Origin: a virus
Length of the DNA: 28,097 nt
Direction: 5' to 3' (one strand)
IMG/VR virus record: IMGVR_UViG_3300024518_000023
Location: 1-28,097 of that record
Made by a program: the position numbers and the translations under genes
The notes under the pieces: model-generated
What the model saw: only the letters and a program-made list of their open reading frames with translations
What the model was told of the DNA's origin: nothing
Databases searched by the model: none
Shown: positions 22,337 through 28,097 of the stretch, in pieces
How the letters are laid out: each line of letters begins with the position of its first letter
Numbering within the stretch: the first letter of the stretch is position 1

Positions 22337-22573
22337 ATGAAGACAAACCTCTCTGGCCTTCTGCTTCTCGCCAAGGCCCTCTCCCTCCCCGATGACCAGC
22401 CCCTTCCCAGTGACCCCATGGACCTGCTTCGCGACAACAGGAGTTCACATGCTTCCCCCGACCGTTCAACTCGCTACAACAGGAGTTCACATGCTTCCCC
22501 CGACCGTCCAACTCGTGATAACAGCCGTGGTCATTCTCGTGGGGGTGCCACTCGTGATGACCACGATGCTTAG
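22337..22573 (+). CDS. Possible small protein overlapping the membrane-protein gene (78 aa)
   Basis: ATG 22337 has AAGGGA about eight bases upstream. The first 33 residues (MKTNLSGLLLLAKALSLPDD, then a Pro/Asp stretch) use C-ending codons and look like real coding sequence. The last 45 residues are Arg/Ser/Asp repeats produced by the 42-base tandem repeat read in this frame. The second half overlaps the membrane-protein frame. Either both frames are used, or this is a small protein whose tail is a by-product. I cannot decide. Confidence 0.4.
   Translation: MKTNLSGLLLLAKALSLPDDQPLPSDPMDLLRDNRSSHASPDRSTRYNRSSHASPDRPTRDNSRGHSRGGATRDDHDA
22434..22517 (+). repeat. 42-base tandem duplication containing a ribosome site and start codon
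   Basis: Units 22434-22475 and 22476-22517 differ at three bases. Each contains AACAGGAGTTCACATG, that is, a Shine-Dalgarno sequence five bases before an ATG. The unit is 14 codons long, so both overlapping frames stay open and each ATG leads into the same downstream reading frame. Confidence 0.92.
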
Positions 22574-22607
22574 GGAACTCGCCAGGATGGGAGCCGATAA
22601 TGACTGA
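22449..22607 (+). CDS. Small single-pass membrane protein with duplicated start (52 or 38 aa)
   Basis: Two in-frame ATGs (22449 and 22491), each with its own AGGAG five bases upstream, are created by a tandem duplication. The shorter product is MLPPTVQL followed by one strong hydrophobic helix (about VITAVVILVGVPLVMTTML) and a short charged tail (RELARMGADND). The longer form adds a near copy of the first residues (MLPPTVQLATTGVH). A small inner-membrane protein in an early block could act in host takeover, exclusion or lysis timing. No family was recognised. The stop overlaps the next start region. Confidence 0.6.
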   Translation: MLPPTVQLATTGVHMLPPTVQLVITAVVILVGVPLVMTTMLRELARMGADND

Positions 22608-22863
22608 CCTGTTCACCCGTGAGGAGGCCCAAGAAGTCTTGGACTCAGATCCCCAAGACCCGAAGATGGCCGATCTCGTTCACTATATGGCGCGGACCAT
22701 CATAATCCTGCGGGACATTGTGGAGAACAACAAGAGCACTGCCAAGCAGTTGTTCTTGGTGGAGTATAAGCCCACTGTCCCGGATTCCACAGCCGGGGTA
22801 TGTGTGTACGCCTCGGATGCAATCCCAGAAGGCGAGGTTGTGGTAATCACTTCGCTCAAATAA
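22600..22863 (+). CDS. Unknown small acidic protein (87 aa)
   Basis: This is the last gene of the plus-strand block. ATG 22600 lies within the end of the membrane-protein frame (8-base overlap), with GGGAG about seven bases upstream. The sequence has an acidic N-terminal helix (TREEAQEVLDSDPQ), a central helix (LVHYMARTIIILRDIVENN) and a C-terminal beta-like segment (GEVVVITSLK). There is no recognised family. It ends about 17 bases before a strong terminator. Confidence 0.6.
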   Translation: MTDLFTREEAQEVLDSDPQDPKMADLVHYMARTIIILRDIVENNKSTAKQLFLVEYKPTVPDSTAGVCVYASDAIPEGEVVVITSLK

Positions 22864-22879
22864 ATATCCTTCTACGAAG

Positions 22880-22925
22880 GACCCCCAAGTGAGCCAGAGA
22901 GAGCTTCCTTGGGGGTCTTCTTGTA
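22880..22925 (+). terminator. Intrinsic terminator of the plus-strand operon
   Basis: GACCCCCAAG (22880-22889) and CTTGGGGGTC (22908-22917) form a perfect 10-bp GC-rich stem with an 18-base loop, followed by the T-rich TTCTTGTATCTT. It lies 17 bases after the last plus-strand stop codon. Confidence 0.85.
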
Positions 22926-22950
22926 TCTTGGATTCGTGGGCCTATGTCAG

Positions 22951-22964
22951 GTGCTACCAACACC
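22951..22964. repeat. 14-base repeat, second copy of the leader-loop sequence
   Basis: GTGCTACCAACACC here is identical to 19226-19239 in the initiator leader. It lies between the two convergent terminators. With the preceding G it can form a 4-bp GGTG/CACC hairpin. The two copies therefore flank the plus-strand operon in the same orientation. Confidence 0.75.
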
Positions 22965-22971
22965 CTAAGAG

Positions 22972-23003
22972 CCAAGGGAAGCCAAAGGAAGGGCCTCCCT
23001 TGG
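22972..23003 (-). terminator. Hairpin terminator of the minus-strand operon
   Basis: CCAAGGGA (22972-22979) and TCCCTTGG (22996-23003) form an 8-bp stem just beyond the M15 peptidase stop at 23014. On the minus strand it is followed by CTCTT, a weak T-tract. Together with the plus-strand terminator it separates the convergent operons. Confidence 0.6.
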
Positions 23004-23013
23004 GCACTTGGAT

Positions 23014-23490
23014 TCAGTGCCCGACGGTGAACGGCTCGTAGCCACCAGACTTGGGTGCCCACAGAACCTGCCTGCGTGCCCTGCCAGAAGCTCCAGCCTT
23101 GATACCAATGTGGACGTGACCACCACGCTCGGGCGCGTAGGCAATCAACTGGTCGAATGGGAGGTCCAGGCCAAATATGAGTGCCACAAGCTCAGAAGCT
23201 GTGTGGTCCTTGGCCTTGATATCCGCAGCCTCACCGGTCATGTGCGCAGAAGTCTTGGACCCACCCACTGCCTTATTGACTGCGGGGCTCCTATAACCTG
23301 AGGTCACACGCACCCAGCCTCCCACCGCTCCACGGATAGGGTCCAGGAAGTGTTGGGTCAGAATCAGCAGATTGGTTTTGGCCGCTGATGTGGGCTCATT
23401 GGGGAGCCCGGTGCTCGTGCGGGTTAATTCACTGAGCTTGAAGAATATGGACAGTCTGCCGTCGAAGCGCCTCTGGATGGTGTATGTCAT
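23014..23490 (-). CDS. Endolysin, M15-family peptidase (158 aa)
   Basis: This is a zinc peptidase that cuts peptidoglycan peptide cross-links for lysis. The M15 (M15_3-type) pattern is clear: FFKLSEL near the N-terminus, LDPIRGAVGGWVRVTSGYRSPAVNKAVGG (residues 49-77), then SAHMTGEAADI with zinc ligands H83 and D90, and GGHVHIG with the third ligand at H127. The protein has the usual length of a single-domain phage enzyme, with no signal peptide and no separate cell-wall-binding domain, so a holin would be needed. The ATG at 23490 shares its A with the stop of the preceding gene. It is the last gene of the minus-strand operon. Confidence 0.9.
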   Translation of the reverse strand: MTYTIQRRFDGRLSIFFKLSELTRTSTGLPNEPTSAAKTNLLILTQHFLDPIRGAVGGWVRVTSGYRSPAVNKAVGGSKTSAHMTGEAADIKAKDHTASELVALIFGLDLPFDQLIAYAPERGGHVHIGIKAGASGRARRQVLWAPKSGGYEPFTVGH

Positions 23491-23693
23491 CAGCCACTCT
23501 CAGCTATACGGGCAGCAAGCTCCAGAAGGTCACCCACGAGGTCACGACGCTCCTCGGGCGTGAACCCACCCTTGGAATACCTTATTATTTTGCCCACGAG
23601 CCTGAGTATATCCCCAACTGGGATTTTTATCGGCTGGCTAGAAGGGCGGGATGATTTGCGCTCCATGCGCTCACGGTGGTCTGGGTCTATCAC
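23490..23693 (-). CDS. Unknown small protein in the lysis cassette (67 aa)
   Basis: GTG 23693 overlaps the previous stop by four bases and has GAGG seven bases upstream. The first 25 residues are basic and polar, followed by an amphipathic helix ([16 protein letters not shown]) and an acidic helix ([20 protein letters not shown]). There is no signal peptide or true membrane span. Its place between a basic protein and the endolysin suggests a lysis or packaging accessory; nothing in the sequence defines a function. Confidence 0.6.
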   Translation of the reverse strand: MIDPDHRERMERKSSRPSSQPIKIPVGDILRLVGKIIRYSKGGFTPEERRDLVGDLLELAARIAESG

Positions 23694-23827
23694 TTCTTAC
23701 CTCGCTTGCTTTTGCCCGCCTTCTTGAGGGCGATCGCGACAGCCTGACGCTGCGGCTTGCCCTCCTGCACGAGCTTCTTGACATTGTACTTGATGGTCTG
23801 CTTCGAGTGGCCTTCCTTCAACGGCAT
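23690..23827 (-). CDS. Small basic protein of a family common in aquatic phages (45 aa)
   Basis: ATG 23827 with AGGAGG six bases upstream gives a 45-residue protein that starts [19 protein letters not shown], continues [19 protein letters not shown] and ends in KSKRGKK. I recognise the pattern 'MPL..G.SK.TI..Ni..L...[13 protein letters not shown]' as a small, very basic, uncharacterised protein frequent in marine and freshwater phages. An upstream in-frame codon would add 25 residues but lies inside the previous gene and lacks a ribosome site. Function is unknown; nucleic-acid binding is plausible from charge. Confidence 0.75.
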   Translation of the reverse strand: MPLKEGHSKQTIKYNVKKLVQEGKPQRQAVAIALKKAGKSKRGKK

Positions 23828-23837
23828 GACAACCTCC

Positions 23838-24116
23838 TTATTTGGCAGCCTCAATGAATCCACACTTGGGAGACTCGCACACGCCGGATTCAATTCTCGC
23901 ATTCAAGGCGTCAAGACCACCCATTATGCGCTCATGCTCGCGTGTGTGATGCTTCATCATATCATCGACCTGATCCAGGTGGCGAGTGACTGCGTTGTGC
24001 ATCATGGGGACTACGAGGTCCCTGAGGAGCTTGTAAACTCCCAACCCGATAAGAAGGCAAACACCGAGAGCAGCGGCTGGGCCGGTCAGTATGGGAAGCA
24101 GATTCTCGAAGGTCAT
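23838..24116 (-). CDS. Putative holin-like membrane protein (92 aa)
   Basis: One strong transmembrane helix (about residues 6-30, [26 protein letters not shown]) is followed by a charged amphipathic helix (about 40-76), with two cysteines at 80 and 85. Its small size, single N-terminal helix and position shortly before the endolysin fit a holin or other lysis-timing protein, but single-span holins are hard to prove from sequence. It could also be a spanin-like or virion membrane protein. ATG 24116 has AGGAG upstream and overlaps the stop of a 35-residue frame as ATGA. Confidence 0.6.
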   Translation of the reverse strand: MTFENLLPILTGPAAALGVCLLIGLGVYKLLRDLVVPMMHNAVTRHLDQVDDMMKHHTREHERIMGGLDALNARIESGVCESPKCGFIEAAK

Positions 24117-24220
24117 CCCCTTCTCCTGTTGTAAGGGCGCGGTGGCACGCCCCCATTGTAGTTGTCAGGATAAGACCTTCTCCACTTGTCATAGACCTGT
24201 TTGGCCATTGGTTGGGGCAT
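24113..24220 (-). CDS. Possible very small basic protein (35 aa or slightly longer)
   Basis: The frame ATG 24220 to TGA 24113 encodes MPQPMAKQVYDKWRRSYPDN, followed by a Gly/Pro/Arg-rich tail. Its stop overlaps the holin-like start as ATGA, the same coupling seen in most gene pairs here. No ribosome site is obvious before ATG, and the frame stays open upstream into the preceding gene, so the start is uncertain. Without this gene the stretch 24117-24285 would be an unusual gap in the operon. Confidence 0.45.
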   Translation of the reverse strand: MPQPMAKQVYDKWRRSYPDNYNGGVPPRPYNRRRG

Positions 24221-24285
24221 CAAGTCAGGTCTGGCCCAATATGGAGTAGGTCGCGTGGATTTGTCCAGTTTAGGCTCGGCAGCCG

Positions 24286-24510
24286 TTAAGGGACGTCTGG
24301 CGTCTCTGTAACAGCCTTCAGTGCATCAAGAACCGCACGGGCGATGATGCGGCTGTTGGCAGCAGAAGGGCTGGTAGAAGACGCGGGATCGTAAGCAGCC
24401 TCCCACTCTGGAATCTGGTCCACCGGGATGATGACCGGGATAATGAATCCCGTGGTGTCGTTGACGACCTCGAATTTCACCTGCTGGGTGTCAATGTCTA
24501 CGCTGGGCAT
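24286..24510 (-). CDS. Small acidic protein after the virion module (74 aa)
   Basis: ATG 24510 shares its A with the stop of the preceding gene. The protein has a beta-like start (DTQQVKFEVVNDTTGFIIPVIIPV) and a C-terminal helix (SRIIARAVLDALKAV). The same frame is open further upstream, but that extension is antisense-like, Arg/His-rich sequence over the neighbouring gene and is not credible. There is no membrane span or family. It is linked to two codon-biased proteins and may be a minor virion component. Confidence 0.62.
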   Translation of the reverse strand: MPSVDIDTQQVKFEVVNDTTGFIIPVIIPVDQIPEWEAAYDPASSTSPSAANSRIIARAVLDALKAVTETPDVP

Positions 24511-25289
24511 CAGAGGACTCCTGCGAGGTCGGTCTTCATGGCCTTCCGGTAGACCTTGAACCGCTGGCTCTCGTCGTTGAGAGCGATGGTGATGGTGTTC
24601 CCGCGAGTACCAAGCCCGACCATCCAGAAGAGATCGGTGGCAGCCGGGAGGATCGCTGCGGAGTTCCGGGAGCCGTTCTGGATGCGGCCTCCCGAGTTGT
24701 CGATGACCGTGAAGCAGCCAGAGCCGCCGTGACCGCCTCCGTACTGGAAGGTCGTCATGCAGCGGTCGGACGAGCCCACCCCCGCAGTGGCAGAGCCATT
24801 GACCGTGAAGACCCCGAGGGCCGTCTGCGTGCCGCCAGACAGGGCGTTGGCGTAGAGCCCGCAGGCGGCGATGGTGGTCGCGACTGTCGAGGCAGGGTCT
24901 ACACAGATGCCATGGACGATGCCGTTGTCGAAGTCGCCCCGGTTCGTGTTGTCCGTCTGGATGTAGAAGATGGCCTGCGTGATGTCGTCGGAGGTGACCT
25001 GATTGCCGTCGATCTCCGCCGCCTTGTACCACCGAGGCGACCGGTGGTTCGTGCCTGCCGACCAGTTGTAGTCGGCAGAGCCCACCGCGAGAGCGTTCCA
25101 CACGACCGTGTGCCAGCCCCCAGCGTAGCTGATGGACTGGATGAGGTTGTCAGGGTCGTAGAGTGTCCAGGTCCCGTCGGTGAGGTCGATGGGACCGTCG
25201 AAGGGCACATCATAAAGGGAAGCCGAAACAGCAGGAGGCGCACCCCCACTGGCCCCGGTAACGGGATCGAAGCAAGGAGTGACAGACAT
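24510..25289 (-). CDS. Probable virion protein, codon-biased (259 aa)
   Basis: The protein is Gly/Thr/Asn/Asp-rich and beta-like (GGWHTVVWNALAVGSADYN, NTITIALNDES), with five Cys residues. There is no signal peptide or membrane helix. Codons are strongly biased to C- or G-ending forms (Ile mainly ATC), as in the capsid gene and unlike the replication genes, suggesting high expression. The upstream partner (25293-25733) ends three bases before this start. Likely roles are head fibre, decoration or adhesion protein. No fold family was recognised. The local base composition also differs from the flanking genes, so recent acquisition is an alternative explanation. Confidence 0.62.
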   Translation of the reverse strand: MSVTPCFDPVTGASGGAPPAVSASLYDVPFDGPIDLTDGTWTLYDPDNLIQSISYAGGWHTVVWNALAVGSADYNWSAGTNHRSPRWYKAAEIDGNQVTSDDITQAIFYIQTDNTNRGDFDNGIVHGICVDPASTVATTIAACGLYANALSGGTQTALGVFTVNGSATAGVGSSDRCMTTFQYGGGHGGSGCFTVIDNSGGRIQNGSRNSAAILPAATDLFWMVGLGTRGNTITIALNDESQRFKVYRKAMKTDLAGVL

Positions 25290-25292
25290 CTG

Positions 25293-25733
25293 TTACTCCT
25301 GCCAAGTGATGCAGGACTGTGCAAAATTCGGCGTTCCAGCGTCCACCTTGGCGAACAGGTAGAGATTGCCATTGCCCGGACCCGCGAGGATCTGGAACAG
25401 GGGCATGTCCACCTTGAAGGCAGCACACGCTGAGGTGGTAGTGGTGATGCCCGGAACGATTGTCGCCTCGGTGTCTGGCACGAGAACCAGATCACCTGCG
25501 GCATCAGCACAGACTCTGATAGTAACCTTCGTAGCGGCCCCGACATTCGTTAGACGAACGTGGATGCCATTGACGATGCCCCGGAAGTTACGCTTCGAGG
25601 CCATTAGCGGGGCAAGCTGCGCGTTCAGGTCATGGACGTGAACATCGGCAGTGGCGAATGCGGTCCCGAGGACCGGGGGGGCGGCGGGGACCTGCACAGA
25701 ATCGTGCAGGAAGTGAGTTATACGAGTGGGCAC
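25293..25733 (-). CDS. Probable virion protein, codon-biased (146 aa)
   Basis: GTG 25733 has GAGGAGG upstream. The protein is beta-rich, with alternating hydrophobic residues (GIHVRLTNVGAATKVTIRVC; LVLVPDTEATIVPGITT; NLYLFAKVDAG) and three Cys. This is the composition of small jelly-roll or Ig-like virion proteins. Together with the next gene it forms a pair with capsid-like codon choice. A structural role is inferred from context between the giant virion protein and the lysis cassette. Confidence 0.6.
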   Translation of the reverse strand: MPTRITHFLHDSVQVPAAPPVLGTAFATADVHVHDLNAQLAPLMASKRNFRGIVNGIHVRLTNVGAATKVTIRVCADAAGDLVLVPDTEATIVPGITTTTSACAAFKVDMPLFQILAGPGNGNLYLFAKVDAGTPNFAQSCITWQE

Positions 25734-25770
25734 GTTGGTTCCTCCTCATGCTCGGACGGCTGGTTGTACT

Positions 25771-28097
25771 TTACTCTGCCTTGACCTCGACGTCTTCTCT
25801 GACGCCCCTGATCAACTCTCTCTGCAAGACTTCTTCTCTTCTACCTGCACCGCCCTTCACACGTGGAACAGTAAGTTCCCCGAGTGCCTCAGCGGTGGAC
25901 TCAGGAAGACGGCCCTCGGTGTACAAGACAGAACCCCCAGGCTGGGGCTCCCAGAAGGTCGAATAGAGAGGAAGCGCCCTGTCTATCCCAAGTGGGTCAA
26001 GACCACGAAGGATGGCTATACGAGACAGGGCCTCGTTGGTCGGGCGCATAGCATAATATCTCGGTGCCTTGCCGGGACCGGGTTCCCACATAATGTGCGG
26101 AATACCTTCTGGGGGCTGGGCTATCCAGGTCATCCCGGTGGGATCAGTGGGGTCTGCGTACTTGGGTGGTGGCTTGACCTGAGTATGCGGGAAGGAATTG
26201 GTGAATGTGTTCCACGCCCCACCCTGCTCATGGTACGGGTCCTGAGCATTGGCTATAAGCGCAGCGGCCCAGTACGCCTTCTCGTCGGTTATGGGTCTGG
26301 AATCAGGGATGCCCTGTGTGGCGTAACCCTCTCCTTCTTGGAACCGCTTATAGGCGTCGAAAACACCTGGAACAAGGATCTCAGAACCAACTTCTGCTGC
26401 TGCTCCAAGTCCACCATATATGAGTGCCTCTCCTCCGTCGAGAACACCGCTAACGTTATCTTCGGTCAGGCTGGCAGCATATGCTACATCCCCAACCCAT
26501 TTATCCGCACCACGGGCGAGGGCTATGGTCCAATCGATAGGCTTGAAGGCAGGGGACTCAGGGAGGTAATAATCATCACCTTCGATGTTCATCATCCCAA
26601 TAGTCTTGATGGCCTTATCACCACGCAGGTTGTAGGGATCCTGGTACTTGGCACGCTCCCGATGGGCCTTGAGGTAGGAACTCACCAACGCGGGGTTGTC
26701 CAACACCTTGCCACTCAGTTCTGCGGCGGCCTGATACGCGAAACCAGCATTGCCGTATGCCTGGGCAGCCTGTTCGGCAAGCAGACCAGGAACTGAGGCA
26801 TAATCGAAGTTTGACCTCCGAGCAAGTTCAGCGGCGTCTGCGGGTGCCATTCCTGCCGCGAGCCCAGACTCAAACACGTTGCGCCGGAAGTTGCGCTCGA
26901 TGTTGTCAGCGAGAGTGTTCCAGTAGGAGCGACCGAAGGGATTGGCCTCCTCGTACAAGAAGTCGTATGCGGCCTTCTTCGCACCCTTGTCCAGCCCTTG
27001 CGCCTTGGCCTGCGCCTTGGCCTGCCTTCGGAGGTCTTGTGCGAGAGAACCCACCCTGGATGACTCCAGACGGGTCATACCCAGTCCGTACTCATTGGCG
27101 AGGTTGTCTATCATCCTTGGGGAGTAGTAGGTCCCATCCGGGGCTTCAAGACCCCCGGAGTACACCCTCCGCTTCATAACCTTGTTTATGGCCTCAGTGA
27201 CGACCTCTGGGGTCATCTGTCTCCCTATGGCACGCAAGGTGGGACCCACACCAATGGTGGACATAGGTATCAGATATGTCGATGCGACCCGCTCTGCAAG
27301 AGGGATGATGTTGGGAGCTATGTATCCAGTGTTTATGCGCTGGAACACATCACGGCGCACGCGACCAATTATATCCGAGAAGGTATTCGATGACAGGTAA
27401 CCACGTTGCTTGACAGGAACCGAGTCCAGCATCCGGAACAGTTCTTCCCCACCCTTGTTAAGCGCAGCGGCAACCGCCGTATCCTCAGGGAGAGAAACGT
27501 ACCTGGGACCCACTGCCCCCCTGAGGTACTCGGGGAGTTCCAAGAAGGTCCCGGCCACAGGGTTGGCAAACGAGTCTCTGGCTATCTTCTCTGCCTGGGC
27601 GGTGGATATTGAGGAACCAACACCGAACGTACTGACACCCCCTTGGTCTGTGGACCTGAGCCTGAGGGCGAGGTCCACGTCAGGAGTGGACTCGGACACC
27701 ATTCGAGTCAGAGCCTTGTTTTTGAGTATCTCCTTCTTCAACCCGGACTCTATTGTGGCCTTGACGAAGGCCATTTCAACGTCGCCCTCTGTGAGCTTCC
27801 CAAGCAGACCACCCGTAACTCCCGGAAGAACGCCCTCTCCTACGAAGAACGAGTCAAGAGCTTTGACCTGATCAATACTAGGATAGTTATTGAACTCAAC
27901 GGAGATCGGCTTATCGCCCTCAGCGGGACGGACATTAACCCCGAGTTCACTCCAGCGGGTGTCAGCCTCTTGGGCTATTGCAGCCTTGATTTGGTCCTTA
28001 GCGGGACCGCCGTACAAAGAGTCCAGGATTGAATCCCAAGCGGTGGTCGGGCTATCCCCAACCCCACTCAGGGTTGTTTCGAGCAGCCTCTCGATAG
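25771..28097 (-). CDS. Giant internal virion-type protein, C-terminal part (residues 890-1663)
   Basis: This continues the frame that starts at GTG 2792; bases 27971-28097 duplicate 1-127, and the frame is open across the join (residues ...ETTLSGVGDSPTTAWDSI...). A TTG near 28017 would give a 748-residue protein but is internal and reads Leu. The segment has long Ala/Arg/Glu helices (AKAQAKAQGLDKGAKKAAYD; SGLAAGMAPADAAELARRS), a Gly/Ala-rich hydrophobic stretch near residues 1437-1470 and a Pro/Tyr-rich region near 1530-1600. The charged C-terminus ends VKAE. No lytic transglycosylase or polymerase motif was recognised. The large size fits ejection proteins that cross the envelope. Confidence 0.8.
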   Translation of the reverse strand, partial: IERLLETTLSGVGDSPTTAWDSILDSLYGGPAKDQIKAAIAQEADTRWSELGVNVRPAEGDKPISVEFNNYPSIDQVKALDSFFVGEGVLPGVTGGLLGKLTEGDVEMAFVKATIESGLKKEILKNKALTRMVSESTPDVDLALRLRSTDQGGVSTFGVGSSISTAQAEKIARDSFANPVAGTFLELPEYLRGAVGPRYVSLPEDTAVAAALNKGGEELFRMLDSVPVKQRGYLSSNTFSDIIGRVRRDVFQRINTGYIAPNIIPLAERVASTYLIPMSTIGVGPTLRAIGRQMTPEVVTEAINKVMKRRVYSGGLEAPDGTYYSPRMIDNLANEYGLGMTRLESSRVGSLAQDLRRQAKAQAKAQGLDKGAKKAAYDFLYEEANPFGRSYWNTLADNIERNFRRNVFESGLAAGMAPADAAELARRSNFDYASVPGLLAEQAAQAYGNAGFAYQAAAELSGKVLDNPALVSSYLKAHRERAKYQDPYNLRGDKAIKTIGMMNIEGDDYYLPESPAFKPIDWTIALARGADKWVGDVAYAASLTEDNVSGVLDGGEALIYGGLGAAAEVGSEILVPGVFDAYKRFQEGEGYATQGIPDSRPITDEKAYWAAALIANAQDPYHEQGGAWNTFTNSFPHTQVKPPPKYADPTDPTGMTWIAQPPEGIPHIMWEPGPGKAPRYYAMRPTNEALSRIAILRGLDPLGIDRALPLYSTFWEPQPGGSVLYTEGRLPESTAEALGELTVPRVKGGAGRREEVLQRELIRGVREDVEVKAE
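27971..28097. repeat. Terminal direct repeat (contig circularity), right copy
   Basis: This is the second copy of the 127-base end sequence, identical to bases 1-127. It lies inside the giant virion protein gene, so genes touching either end should be read on the circle: coordinate 27971 equals coordinate 1. Confidence 0.93.

Noticed and set aside
24511-25101. Upstream extension of the 74-residue protein frame
   Set aside because: The added residues are Arg/His/Leu-rich, overlap the 259-residue gene in another frame, and the ATG at 24510 is coupled to that gene's stop.
25726-26796. Open frame of 356 codons on the plus strand
   Set aside because: It lies antisense to the giant virion protein, has no convincing start and does not resemble a protein domain.
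1-28097. CRISPR array, tRNA genes, integrase, transposase, DNA or RNA polymerase
   Set aside because: I looked for spaced repeats, cloverleaf sequences and characteristic protein motifs on both strands and saw none.
27971-28097. Biological direct terminal repeat of a linear phage genome
   Set aside because: The repeat lies inside a long coding frame and its length equals a common assembler k-mer, so an assembly overlap is more likely.

Overview
The window is a complete circular genome of a small tailed bacteriophage. The first 127 bases are repeated exactly as the last 127, so the unique circle is 27,970 bp. The order terminase, portal, scaffold, capsid, adaptor, nozzle, fibres, internal virion proteins and lysis genes, with no tape measure, sheath or major tail protein, points to a short-tailed (podovirus-type) Caudoviricetes member. 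Sigma70-like promoters, strong GGAGG ribosome sites and a peptidoglycan endopeptidase indicate a bacterial host. The small basic protein at 23690-23827 and the general protein style resemble uncultured aquatic phages. The host itself cannot be assigned from the sequence.

The genome has two transcription blocks. They diverge from one intergenic region (19056-19278) and converge on another (22864-23013). The minus-strand block covers about 24 kb: two zinc-ribbon proteins, large terminase, portal, an acidic small protein, a WYL-like protein, scaffold, major capsid, a decoration-like protein, tail adaptor, nozzle, three small fibre-like proteins and three internal virion-type proteins. The third of these is a giant protein of about 1,663 residues that runs through the artificial ends of the contig. 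The block then continues with codon-biased, probably abundant virion proteins and ends in a lysis cassette (membrane protein, small basic proteins, M15 peptidase). Nearly all these genes touch or overlap by 1-8 bases, so they are probably translationally coupled. A second promoter sits just upstream of the capsid gene.

The plus-strand block (19279-22863) is short. It has a 668-residue putative replication initiator with cysteine clusters, followed by small proteins without recognisable family, including a short membrane protein whose ribosome site and start codon are tandemly duplicated. No DNA polymerase, RNA polymerase, helicase or integrase gene is visible, so replication must depend heavily on the host.

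The most unusual signal is a large perfect palindrome with an associated 14-base box. It is present twice: once between two head genes (14473-14533), and once inside the initiator gene (20554-20610), where it occupies exactly 14 codons in frame. The box alone recurs beside the -35 element of the initiator's own promoter. This could be a replication origin or initiator-binding system, or a mobile palindromic element. Other points worth a look are a probable AUU start codon for the nozzle gene, mutually exclusive RNA hairpins around the 21848 gene's ribosome site, and a 14-base repeat flanking the plus-strand operon.
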